A stretch of 21,698 bases of DNA from an uncultured Phascolarctobacterium sp. (GTDB taxonomy: Bacteria; Bacillota; Negativicutes; Acidaminococcales; Acidaminococcaceae), in NCBI GenBank assembly GCA_937901335.1, contig CALCHC010000128.1:1-21698 (forward strand), read 5' to 3'. The translations under genes were made by a program, and so were the position numbers. Every line of letters starts with the position of its first letter. Position 1 is the stretch's first letter. The notes under the pieces are model-generated. The model made no database searches and was not told the origin of the DNA. It saw only the letters and a list, made by a program, of their open reading frames with translations. Shown here piece by piece: positions 7,200 to 14,986 of the stretch.

Positions 7200-9743
7200 T
7201 TATTTTACAGCAACATCTACATTTTCACCATTCATAATTACTTCTACAGAGTCGCCATTTTTAATTTCGCCAGTCACGATTTTACGAGCCAGCAAGTTTT
7301 CTACAGTATGCACAATCAAGCGTTTCAGCGGACGAGCGCCAAAGGCAGGATCAAAACCTGCACTTGCAAGATGAGCTACTGCTTCATCGCTAGTAGTGAG
7401 TTTGATTTCTAGTTGTTTTGCCAAGCGTTCTGCCAATTCTTTGAGCACAAGTTTAACAATGTCTTTAATTTGTTCAGCTTGCAAAGGTTTAAATACTACG
7501 ATGTCATCGACACGGTTGAGGAACTCAGGTCTAAAGAAGTTCATCAACATTTGTTGTACGTCATCGCGTTCAATATTGCCTTGCTTACGCATAATTTCTG
7601 CGCTACCAAGGTTACTAGTCATAATGATAAGTGTGTTTTTAAAGTCAACACTTCTGCCTTGACCGTCAGTCAAACGACCATCATCAAGTACTTGCAAAAG
7701 TACGTTGAACACATCTGCGTGAGCTTTTTCGATTTCATCCAAAAGGATTACGCTGTAAGGACGACGACGCACTGCTTCAGTCAATTGACCGCCTTCATCA
7801 TAACCAACATAGCCCGGAGGTGCACCAATCAAACGGGACACAGTATGTTTTTCCATATATTCGCTCATATCTATGCGAACCATGTTGCGTTCATCATCAA
7901 AGAGCACTTCTGCCAAAGTTTTTGCCAGCTCAGTTTTACCTACGCCGGTGGGTCCAAGGAAGATGAAGCTACCAATCGGACGATTGGGGTCTTTAATACC
8001 TGCACGGGCACGAACTACTGCTTCACTTACTGCTTTAACAGCTTCGTCTTGACCAACTACGCGTTGGTGCAAAATATCTTCCAAGTGCACCAGTTTTTCA
8101 CGTTCGCCGCTGCCAAGTCTGGAAACAGGGATGCCAGTCCAAGTACTAACAACTTTTGCGATATCTTCTTCGTCAACTTCTTCTTTTAAAAGAACTTGGT
8201 CGTTACCTTTTTCATCTTTTACGGAAAGGTCTGCCAATTCTTTTTGCAATGCAGGCAAGCGACCGTATTTCAACTCAGCAAGTTTATTCAAATCGTAATC
8301 GCGTTCAGCTTGTTCCATTTGTTGTTTTACGGAATCGATTTCTTTTTTCACTTCACGCACACGAGCGATGGAAGCTTTTTCTCCGTCCCAACGTGCTACC
8401 AATTCGTCATTTGCTTTACGCAATTTAGCAAGTTCTTCTTCAATCTTAGTAAGACGTGCTTTAGATTGTTCGTCTTCTTCCTTACTCAAAGCTTGTGCTT
8501 CAATTTCCAATTGCATGATGCGACGTTTGCTTTCGTCAAGTTCTGCAGGGAGACTGTCAATTTCGGTACGCAGTCTTGCAGCAGCTTCATCCACCAAGTC
8601 GATAGCTTTATCCGGCAAGAAACGGTCATTAATATAACGATTGGAAAGTACCGCCGCAGCTACAAGAGCAGCATCTTTGATACGTACGCCGTGGTGAACT
8701 TCGTAGCGTTCACGCAAGCCACGCAAAATAGAAATAGTATCTTCCACGCCAGGTTGTTTTACCATAACAGGTTGGAAGCGACGTTCCAAAGCGCTGTCTT
8801 TTTCAATATATTTACGATATTCATTCAAGGTAGTTGCACCAATGCAGCGAAGTTCGCCACGAGCAAGCATAGGTTTCAAAATATTGCCTGCATCCATGCT
8901 ACCTTCTGCAGCACCTGCACCAACAACGGTGTGGAGTTCGTCAATGAACATAATGATTTGACCTGCACTGTCAGTGATTGCTTTAAGAACTTTTTTCAAA
9001 CGTTCTTCAAATTCACCACGGAATTTTGCACCTGCTACGAGGGACGCCAAATCAAGAGCATACAAGGTTTTGTTCTTCAAATTTTCGGGAACGTCGCCTG
9101 CTACAATACGTCTTGCCAAGCCTTCGGCAATTGCAGTCTTACCAACGCCAGGTTCGCCAATGAGTACAGGGTTATTCTTTTTGCGTCGGCTCAAAATTTC
9201 GATAACGCGGCGGATTTCTTCGTCACGACCGATAACAGGGTCAAGCTTGCCTTCGCGAGCTTTAGCGGTCAAATCTTGACCAAATTTTTCCAGAGTCTTT
9301 TTATTTTCTTCATCGCCTGCACTATTTTGATATTGCATGTAGGCAGCCTCAACTTTCTTTTTATCGATACCATATTTTTTGAACAGGGAGATTACATCGC
9401 TGTCACCATCACTGACAATAGTTGCTACCAAATCGCCAATGTTGATTTCACTTTTACCACTTTGGCTAAGCATTGCCATTACACGGGCGAAAGCAGTACC
9501 CATCATCAATTGACGGTCTTGACCTTTCACTCCGGGGATCTTTTGTACTAAAGCTTTTGCTTCTGCAGCAAAAGCATCTTCATTTACGTGCAAGGTTTGC
9601 AGTAAAAATTTAAAGAAACCATCGCTACCGCACAAGGCGGCTACAACATGAGCAGTGGTTAATTCTTGATGATAATTCATTACAGCTTGTTGTTGAGCTG
9701 CTTCGAGAACACTTTTTACAGATTCAGAAAAGTTTTCATTCAT
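7200..9743 (-). CDS. clpB: ATP-dependent chaperone ClpB
   Basis: This 847-residue Hsp100 disaggregase rescues aggregated proteins with DnaK. The Clp N domain spans about residues 1-145. The first AAA+ module has Walker A GEPGVGKT (196-203) and Walker B IIMFIDE (263-269). The coiled-coil middle domain covers about 400-525, rich in Glu, Lys and Leu, and distinguishes ClpB from ClpA. The second AAA+ module has GPTGVGKT (597-604), then VRIDMSEYMEKH and VILLDEIEKAH. No IGF/L-type ClpP loop is apparent. The length is normal and the gene intact. The start ATG follows AGAGGG. A TTGCGA/TATATA promoter overlapped by an inverted repeat lies upstream, suggesting stress control. A terminator follows. Confidence 0.97.
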   Translation of the reverse strand: MNENFSESVKSVLEAAQQQAVMNYHQELTTAHVVAALCGSDGFFKFLLQTLHVNEDAFAAEAKALVQKIPGVKGQDRQLMMGTAFARVMAMLSQSGKSEINIGDLVATIVSDGDSDVISLFKKYGIDKKKVEAAYMQYQNSAGDEENKKTLEKFGQDLTAKAREGKLDPVIGRDEEIRRVIEILSRRKKNNPVLIGEPGVGKTAIAEGLARRIVAGDVPENLKNKTLYALDLASLVAGAKFRGEFEERLKKVLKAITDSAGQIIMFIDELHTVVGAGAAEGSMDAGNILKPMLARGELRCIGATTLNEYRKYIEKDSALERRFQPVMVKQPGVEDTISILRGLRERYEVHHGVRIKDAALVAAAVLSNRYINDRFLPDKAIDLVDEAAARLRTEIDSLPAELDESKRRIMQLEIEAQALSKEEDEQSKARLTKIEEELAKLRKANDELVARWDGEKASIARVREVKKEIDSVKQQMEQAERDYDLNKLAELKYGRLPALQKELADLSVKDEKGNDQVLLKEEVDEEDIAKVVSTWTGIPVSRLGSGEREKLVHLEDILHQRVVGQDEAVKAVSEAVVRARAGIKDPNRPIGSFIFLGPTGVGKTELAKTLAEVLFDDERNMVRIDMSEYMEKHTVSRLIGAPPGYVGYDEGGQLTEAVRRRPYSVILLDEIEKAHADVFNVLLQVLDDGRLTDGQGRSVDFKNTLIIMTSNLGSAEIMRKQGNIERDDVQQMLMNFFRPEFLNRVDDIVVFKPLQAEQIKDIVKLVLKELAERLAKQLEIKLTTSDEAVAHLASAGFDPAFGARPLKRLIVHTVENLLARKIVTGEIKNGDSVEVIMNGENVDVAVK

Positions 9744-9773
9744 TGTTCTATTCCCTCTTTCTTTTACGTCTGT

Positions 9774-9818
9774 TATATAATAGAATATAAGTTGAATCGC
9801 AAGACATTTGCTTGCGAT
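9774..9818 (-). promoter_or_regulatory. clpB promoter with overlapping inverted-repeat operator
   Basis: On the minus strand, TTGCGA (9797-9802) lies 17 nt from TATATA (9774-9779). The -35 element is part of a perfect inverted repeat, ATCGCAAG / 7 nt / CTTGCGAT (9796-9803 and 9811-9818). It is not the CIRCE sequence and not the CtsR heptad repeat. It sits in the gap between divergent clpB and the plus-strand gene, so it could control either. Confidence 0.55.
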
Positions 9819-9855
9819 GAATTTACCTTAGCTAGTTTTCACGGAGGTATTTATT

Positions 9856-10917
9856 GTGAACACATCCATGATTGTTTATCGTCTCTTTGACGTTGCTGAC
9901 GAAATTAATCTTGACTTAGTTCAAGCTCTTTGGACTAGTCGTAATAAAATTGCTTCTCGTTTGCGTTTGGATAGAATTTCCACCAAATCCATTACCTTTA
10001 AAAATCCGCCCGTGCTTGTTGAACTTGGCAACCACGACTTGGAAATTAATGGTAAAACTTACTTCACTGAAGTTAAAGCCCGCATCTTCGACATCGGTGT
10101 AATCAGCCTCATCCTGCGCATTGAGTTTGAAGAAGACGTTACTGAAGCAGAATATCTTGATATGGCAATTGCTAGTGAAAATATGCCGGAAGAAAAAATC
10201 CGCGAATATTTGGATTCTGTTTTGGAAACCATTGAACAAGCTTGCACCAGAAAACGTGTTTCCGATTTTGAAGAAGACTTTGTTGTTTACTACTTCAAGG
10301 ACGAAATGCCTAAATGGGATATCGTTCCCTTGCTTTTAAAAGATAAAACTCCTGTTAGCGAACAAACTCGTTGCAGCACTTTGGCCAACTGCTTCTCCTA
10401 TAGCGATGATATCACCTATCTTGCTTGGGACAGCGCGCTTGTTTATGACAAGACCGGTAGCCTTGACGTACCTGACCTTTTGGAATTTGCTAACGCACAA
10501 TTCCTCGAACTGCGTTACTACGACAACGCTTTGGCAGATGCCATCGACCGCAGTTATGACGAACTTGAAGAAGCTAACGTTGCAAACAAAGCTAATCGTG
10601 TAGAAGCTTACCGTCGCATTCGCAGTCGCCTGATGGAAATCATGGCGGATATCAGTAACATTATGGGCAACATCAACAATGCGCTCCAAGTTACTGAAGA
10701 TATTTTCTACGCTCGCATTTACACTCGTTACCTTGAACTTTTGAAAGCAACCGTTTGGAAAGATAACATCGATTACAAACTGAACACCATTCAACGTACT
10801 TACACTTTAATGAACGAAGAAGTTGAAAGCTACAGATTGGAACGCATGAGCATGACCTCTGCTATAATCTTGGCAGGCATTCTTCTTGTTTCCATTGTAG
10901 GTTTGTTTCTCAAATAA
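9856..10917 (+). CDS. RMD1/YagE-like (DUF155) membrane-anchored protein
   Basis: This is a 353-residue protein of unknown biochemical role. I assign it to the RMD1/DUF155 family (yeast Rmd1/Rmd8 and bacterial homologues) from the segment DLLEFANAQFLELRYYDNAL around residues 206-225 and from its layout. An acidic N-terminal alpha/beta part is followed by a helical region (about 215-330), then one C-terminal hydrophobic helix (about 335-352) ending in LFLK. There is no signal peptide, so it should be tail-anchored with its bulk in the cytosol. The GTG start has an ideal GGAGGT site seven bases upstream. It is monocistronic, divergent from clpB, and followed by a strong terminator. The family assignment is from motif memory, not a search. 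Confidence 0.7.
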   Translation: MNTSMIVYRLFDVADEINLDLVQALWTSRNKIASRLRLDRISTKSITFKNPPVLVELGNHDLEINGKTYFTEVKARIFDIGVISLILRIEFEEDVTEAEYLDMAIASENMPEEKIREYLDSVLETIEQACTRKRVSDFEEDFVVYYFKDEMPKWDIVPLLLKDKTPVSEQTRCSTLANCFSYSDDITYLAWDSALVYDKTGSLDVPDLLEFANAQFLELRYYDNALADAIDRSYDELEEANVANKANRVEAYRRIRSRLMEIMADISNIMGNINNALQVTEDIFYARIYTRYLELLKATVWKDNIDYKLNTIQRTYTLMNEEVESYRLERMSMTSAIILAGILLVSIVGLFLK

Positions 10918-10953
10918 TTGGTGACAAGAAAATCAAAAGTATTTGTATTTTTA

Positions 10954-10984
10954 TTGCAGGAGGGTTTAACCTTCCTGCAATTTT
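10954..10984 (+). terminator. Intrinsic terminator after the RMD1-like gene
   Basis: An 11-bp stem (10954-10964 with 10970-10980, one G-T pair) has a 5-nt loop and is followed by TTTTATT on the plus strand, 36 nt past the stop codon. Confidence 0.92.
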
Positions 10985-10998
10985 ATTATAACAACGAA

Positions 10999-11070
10999 TG
11001 TCAAAATGTCAAATAATTTATTTTGACTTTTTGATTAAATATTGACTTTTGTTATTTTGGGTAGTATAAC
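10999..11070 (+). promoter_or_regulatory. lrgAB promoter with GTCAAA half-sites
   Basis: TTGACT (11042-11047) and TATAAC (11065-11070) are spaced by 17 nt, a good housekeeping promoter about 40 nt before lrgA. Just upstream are two direct TGTCAAA copies (10999-11005, 11007-11013). The second forms an inverted repeat with TTTGAC at 11022-11027 (8-nt spacer). These look like regulator half-sites. They are not the LytTR-type sites known for some lrgAB promoters. Confidence 0.6.
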
Positions 11071-11109
11071 AATGTAGCAAACTACTTTATTTGAAAGAAG
11101 GAATACTTA

Positions 11110-11481
11110 GTGACCGCAAGTTCATTACTCCAAGGCTTCGCCTTGCTTTTATTTTTACAATGGATTAGCACAGAAATCATTGCCTTATTAGGCATCCCCT
11201 TCCCACCGCCGTTACTTGGCATGCTAATCTTGACAACACTTCTTTGTACGGGCGTTGTTAAAGAAAAATACATCAACGATATTTGCGTAGCGTTGATTGA
11301 CAAAATGGCACTGCTCTTTTTGCCTGCAGGCGTTAGCATGATTTTGTATCTTGATGTTATTAAAGCAGAACTTCTCCCCATTTCTTTAACGCTCGTAATC
11401 AGCAGCTTAATTATTCTTACAAGCACCGCTCTCGTTTTAGAAATGCTCCTGAGTAAAAAAGAAAAAGGAGGTCAGCAATAA
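11110..11481 (+). CDS. lrgA: CidA/LrgA family holin-like protein
   Basis: This is a 123-residue inner-membrane protein with about four hydrophobic helices (roughly residues 5-27, 32-50, 63-83, 88-112). It has the family pattern PFPPPLLGMLIL and, in the third helix region, ALLFLPAGVSMILY. CidA/LrgA proteins act with LrgB partners. They were first described as holin/antiholin-like effectors of murein hydrolase activity, and related proteins take part in export of small organic acids such as pyruvate or glycolate. The start is a GTG with GAAGGAA seven to eight bases upstream. Its TAA overlaps the lrgB ATG by one base (TAATG), so the two are translationally coupled. Whether it acts as Lrg or Cid cannot be told from sequence. 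Confidence 0.88.
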   Translation: MTASSLLQGFALLLFLQWISTEIIALLGIPFPPPLLGMLILTTLLCTGVVKEKYINDICVALIDKMALLFLPAGVSMILYLDVIKAELLPISLTLVISSLIILTSTALVLEMLLSKKEKGGQQ

Positions 11482-12188
11482 TGTTACCTGAAACTTTGCT
11501 TAACTCTCCTTTATTTGGTATGGGTTTGACCATTATCATCTACTGTGCTTGCGAATTTTTAGTGCGCAGGTTGGAGCTGAATATCGTTCCGTCCATCGTC
11601 TTTGCCTGCCCGATTATTATCTTATTTTTATTGTACGTTCCTAATGTTAGCTACCAACAGTATAAAATTGGTGCTGACTTCATCAACTTTTTACTTGGTC
11701 CTGCTACAATAGCACTGGCTTTGCCCTTGTACCGCAACCGCCAAGTTATCAAAGAAAATGCGCTGAGCATTAGCGTTGGTATTTTAGTGGCAACTCTTTC
11801 CGCAATCTTCAGCGTCTACCTTTTAGGAAAAACCTTAGGTATGAGCGAAGCAGTCCTGCTTTCTATGTTACCTAAATCTGTAACTAACCCCATCGCTTTG
11901 GAAATCACTAGAACTATCGGCGGCATTCAACCTTTAACTGCAGCAATAGTTATTACTACCGGTATGCTTGGCGCTACTATAAACCACAAACTTTTAAAAA
12001 TCTTAGGTGTAAAAAACGACATCGCCGCCGGAATTGCCATTGGTGCTTCCAGTCATGGTCTTGGCACCAGCGTTTGCGTTCACGTTAGTGCAATTCAACT
12101 TGCTACCGGTGGGGTCTCCATCGCTCTTACAGGTGTGGCGACTTCCATTTTTATTCCGTTGCTCTTGCCCATTTTAAAAAGTTTATAA
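11481..12188 (+). CDS. lrgB: LrgB family membrane protein
   Basis: This is a 235-residue polytopic membrane protein of the LrgB/CidB family, normal in length. Typical segments are LGPATIALALPLY, MLPKSVTNPIALEITRTIGG, and GASSHGLGTSVCVH. The latter two are the most conserved parts of the family and likely line the transport or pore path. It works with LrgA, encoded immediately upstream with a 1-nt overlap. AAAGGAGG precedes the ATG. The pair has its own promoter and no adjacent lytSR-like two-component genes. Downstream are a palindromic repeat and a bidirectional terminator. Confidence 0.92.
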   Translation: MLPETLLNSPLFGMGLTIIIYCACEFLVRRLELNIVPSIVFACPIIILFLLYVPNVSYQQYKIGADFINFLLGPATIALALPLYRNRQVIKENALSISVGILVATLSAIFSVYLLGKTLGMSEAVLLSMLPKSVTNPIALEITRTIGGIQPLTAAIVITTGMLGATINHKLLKILGVKNDIAAGIAIGASSHGLGTSVCVHVSAIQLATGGVSIALTGVATSIFIPLLLPILKSL

Positions 12189-12195
12189 TTTTATA

Positions 12196-12237
12196 CTCCT
12201 TCAGTCAGCTACGCTGACAGCTCCCTCAAAGAAGGAG
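12196..12237. repeat. Nested palindromic intergenic repeat
   Basis: An outer 7-bp inverted repeat, CTCCTTC/GAAGGAG (12196-12202, 12231-12237), encloses a 6-bp hairpin, GTCAGC-TAC-GCTGAC (12204-12218), and a CTCCCTC stretch. I recall very similar 'CTCCCTCAGTCAGC..GCTGACAGCTCCCTC' sequences dispersed between genes in gut Firmicutes. It has no coding capacity. Only one copy is seen in this window. Confidence 0.6.
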
Positions 12238-12253
12238 CCTTCTCTTAAATCAA

Positions 12254-12299
12254 GAAAGCACAAGTTCCTACAAATGTAGAAACTTGTGCTTTCATATTT
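12254..12299. terminator. Bidirectional terminator between lrgB and the methionine operon
   Basis: A 13-bp perfect stem (12254-12266 with 12281-12293) extends through C-G and TACA/TGTA pairs to a tiny loop. T-rich tracts follow on both strands. It lies between convergent transcription units and can serve both. Confidence 0.9.
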
Positions 12300-12344
12300 T
12301 CTATACTTAAAATCATTAGAAATACCAGAAGGAGAGGCACAATT

Positions 12345-12605
12345 TTAGAGATGGTGGATTGCTCCACGCAGTTCGGAGAATATTACTGTTGCCTCATCCA
12401 CAGGAATAACTTTACAAGGATGTGCCTTTAAATCTTCCACGCGCCAACCTTGTTTTTGCTCTGCCAATTTTTCCAAAGCTTCTTCCAGACTGGAAGCAAC
12501 AACGATGGCAATAGCATCTAAATAGAACTCGCTGTTCAAACAAGGTTCTTCAATCATACTGTGAGAATGATAAGTTTTGTTATGACGCCAAACATAGATA
12601 TTCAT
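12345..12605 (-). CDS. Small protein of unknown function at the end of the metH operon
   Basis: I do not recognise a family for this 86-residue protein. It starts MNIYVWRHNKTYHSHSMIEE. The middle, VVASSLEEALEKLAEQ, reads as a beta strand and an amphipathic helix. The rest, GWRVEDLKAHPCKVIPVDEATVIFSEL, looks like a short alpha/beta fold. There are two cysteines, no membrane helix and no signal peptide. The ATG has a strong GGAGGTG site, and the gene begins 20 nt after the metH stop with no terminator between. It is therefore probably made from the metF-metH transcript, and a role near cobalamin or methionine metabolism is only a guess by association. Reading frame, ribosome site and codon use support a real gene. 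Confidence 0.75.
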   Translation of the reverse strand: MNIYVWRHNKTYHSHSMIEEPCLNSEFYLDAIAIVVASSLEEALEKLAEQKQGWRVEDLKAHPCKVIPVDEATVIFSELRGAIHHL

Positions 12606-12625
12606 AAAGACACCTCCAAACTCAA

Positions 12626-14986
12626 TTATTTACCAAACACTTCATTGACAAAATTAACTGCGCTAACTGCATTAAGAGCATAGTGGTCTGCCCCAATCTT
12701 TTCGGCGTACTCTTCAGTCAGCACTGCACCGCCCACTACTACCTTACAATCAACTTCTTTACGTAACGCAATAATGGTTTCTTCCATCGCCGCCACAGTA
12801 GTAGTCATCAACGCAGAAAGCCCTACAACTTTTGCGCCGTGTTCTTTAGCAGCAGCAACTACCATTTCTACAGGAACATCCTTACCTAAATCAATAACTC
12901 TGTAGCCGTAGTTTTCCATTAAAACTTTTACGATGTTCTTGCCAATGTCATGGATATCGCCGTGAACAGTTGCGATAATTACTTTTTCGCCATTAGCTTC
13001 GCCACTTCCTCCTACGGAATCACGAATAACATCAAAAGCAGCCTTCGCCGCATCTGCACTCATCAAAAGTTGAGGCAGGAACAAAGTTTTCTTTTCAAAA
13101 CCATCGCCCACGAAATCCAAGGCAGGAATTAAATATTTATTGATTATCTCCAGCGGTGCTTCATTTTGCAGAAGTGCCGCTGTTGCTTTTTTGCTTTCGC
13201 CAAGTAAACCTTTCACGATAGCATCGTAAAGATTTATTTCATTAACAATGGTAGCACCGGCTTTGGGAGCATTAGCATAACGAGCAACGTAATCTTTGCA
13301 ACCATCATCTAAACCGCTCAAAGCAAGGAAGCTATAATAAGCGTCCATCATCATTTGACTTTGAGGATTGATGATACCACTGCTCAAACCAGCTTGCAGT
13401 GCCAAAGTAAAGAAAGTGCTATTGATAAGCTCACGACCGGGCAAGCCAAAGGAAATATTGGAAACGCCCATCACAGTTTTAATACCACGTGCTTGCATCG
13501 CAGAAATAACTTCACAAGCAACTTTCGCATTATCGCCGCCAGTACTAATGGTCAGAGCCAAAGGATCAACTACAATATTATGAGAAGCAATTCCATATTC
13601 TGCGGCTTTAGCAATAATCTTTTCTGCAATCGCCACGCGACCTGCTACGTCTAAAGGAATACCGCTATCGTCAAGGCACAACGCAACAACTACTGCACCA
13701 TATTTTTTTACCAAAGGCAGTACGCGTTCCAAGCTTTCTTCTTTACCATTAACGGAATTAAGCATAGGTTTGCCGTTATACAAACGCAAAGCTTGCTCCA
13801 TTGCTTCGTAATTAGAAGTGTCAATTTGGAGCGGTGTATCAGTAACACCTTGGATAGCAGGCACAACTTTTGCCAACACAGTAGCTTCGTCGATACCGGG
13901 CATACCAACATTAACATCAAGAATATGACTACCACCGTTGATTTGTTCCAAAGCCAAACGGCAAATATAATCATAGTCCGCATTTTGCAAGGCTTCTTTC
14001 AGACGAGGTTTGCCTGTAGGATTAATGCGTTCGCCAATAATCAACGGAGCTTCACCAAACACAACAGCTTTACCGTAACTAGAAACAGCAGCCAAATTCA
14101 GTTCACGACTGCCACCAGCGGGAAGATCTTTGCATTTTGCAATCATCGCACCGATATGTTCAGGAGTAGTACCACAGCAACCACCTGCAATACTTACGCC
14201 TTCGCTAATCAAATCGTACATTAAGTCAGCAAATTCTTCAGGCCCAACGTCAAAACAGGTTTTGCCTTCACGTTCTACGGGCAAGCCTGCGTTGGGATTC
14301 AGAACTACTGGCAAGCTAGTGAAGTTCAATAATTGAGGCAAGAGTTTTTGCATTTGTGCCGGACCAAGTCCGCAGTTAAAGCCAATGGCATCTGCGCCCA
14401 AACCTTCTACCATTAAAGCAGCAGCGGCTACATCGCCACCAGTCAAAAGTTTTCCATCTATATCGAAAGTCATAGTAACAACTACGGGCAAATCGCAATT
14501 TTCTTTAGCCGCCAAGATTGCAGCCTTTGTTTCATAAGTGTCGCTCATAGTTTCGATGAGCACCAAATCTGCGCCTGCTTCGCTACCAGCACGAACAATC
14601 TCTGCGTAAATATCTACAGCTTCTTCGAAGGGCAAGTCACCATAAGGAGCAAGCAGTTTGCCAGTAGGTCCTAAATCAAGCGCTACAAAAGTTTTTTCAA
14701 AAGGAGCACAGGCTTCTTTAGCATTGCGTACGCCTGCAGCAACTACTTCTGCAGTTTTTATATCAGTGCCTGCAAATTTCAAACGGTTCGCACCAAAAGT
14801 ATTAGTCTTGATTATGTTCACACCTGCTTTGAGATAAGCAGTGTGGACTTCTTTAATTACATCAGCGTGGGTAAAGTTCCACAGCTCCGGTAGCTCGCCC
14901 GGTTTTAAACCACGAGCTTGAAGCATAGTGCCCATGGCACCGTCAAAAAACAGGAGCTCTTTACCCAATAAATCTTTAAAACTCAT
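12626..14986 (-). CDS. metH: Cobalamin-dependent methionine synthase, short form
   Basis: The product transfers the methyl group of 5-methyl-THF to homocysteine through cobalamin. It has 786 residues against about 1,200 for E. coli MetH, because the C-terminal reactivation domain is a separate gene. The homocysteine domain (about 1-290) has zinc ligands Cys205, Cys270 and Cys271 (NCG and GGCCGT). The pterin-binding barrel (about 312-570) has IIGERINPTG and DTSNYE. The cobalamin cap helix region covers about 585-660. The B12 domain has Asp677-x-His679-x-x-Gly682, where His679 is the lower cobalt ligand, then GLSALMTTT and GGAVLT. The start overlaps the activator stop by one base (TAATG), with GGGAGG upstream. 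Confidence 0.96.
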   Translation of the reverse strand: MSFKDLLGKELLFFDGAMGTMLQARGLKPGELPELWNFTHADVIKEVHTAYLKAGVNIIKTNTFGANRLKFAGTDIKTAEVVAAGVRNAKEACAPFEKTFVALDLGPTGKLLAPYGDLPFEEAVDIYAEIVRAGSEAGADLVLIETMSDTYETKAAILAAKENCDLPVVVTMTFDIDGKLLTGGDVAAAALMVEGLGADAIGFNCGLGPAQMQKLLPQLLNFTSLPVVLNPNAGLPVEREGKTCFDVGPEEFADLMYDLISEGVSIAGGCCGTTPEHIGAMIAKCKDLPAGGSRELNLAAVSSYGKAVVFGEAPLIIGERINPTGKPRLKEALQNADYDYICRLALEQINGGSHILDVNVGMPGIDEATVLAKVVPAIQGVTDTPLQIDTSNYEAMEQALRLYNGKPMLNSVNGKEESLERVLPLVKKYGAVVVALCLDDSGIPLDVAGRVAIAEKIIAKAAEYGIASHNIVVDPLALTISTGGDNAKVACEVISAMQARGIKTVMGVSNISFGLPGRELINSTFFTLALQAGLSSGIINPQSQMMMDAYYSFLALSGLDDGCKDYVARYANAPKAGATIVNEINLYDAIVKGLLGESKKATAALLQNEAPLEIINKYLIPALDFVGDGFEKKTLFLPQLLMSADAAKAAFDVIRDSVGGSGEANGEKVIIATVHGDIHDIGKNIVKVLMENYGYRVIDLGKDVPVEMVVAAAKEHGAKVVGLSALMTTTVAAMEETIIALRKEVDCKVVVGGAVLTEEYAEKIGADHYALNAVSAVNFVNEVFGK

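Noticed and set aside
8196..9551. Long plus-strand open frames opposite clpB
   Set aside because: These have the same shadow character: Phe-rich protein, no family motif, and clpB is intact on the other strand.
10995..11030. CtsR operator before lrgA
   Set aside because: TGTCAAA repeats resemble the GGTCAAA heptads, but the spacing is one base instead of three and the leading G is missing.
13708..13983. Alternative-frame minus-strand reading frame inside metH
   Set aside because: It lies wholly within metH in another frame, lacks a ribosome site and has no recognisable motif.
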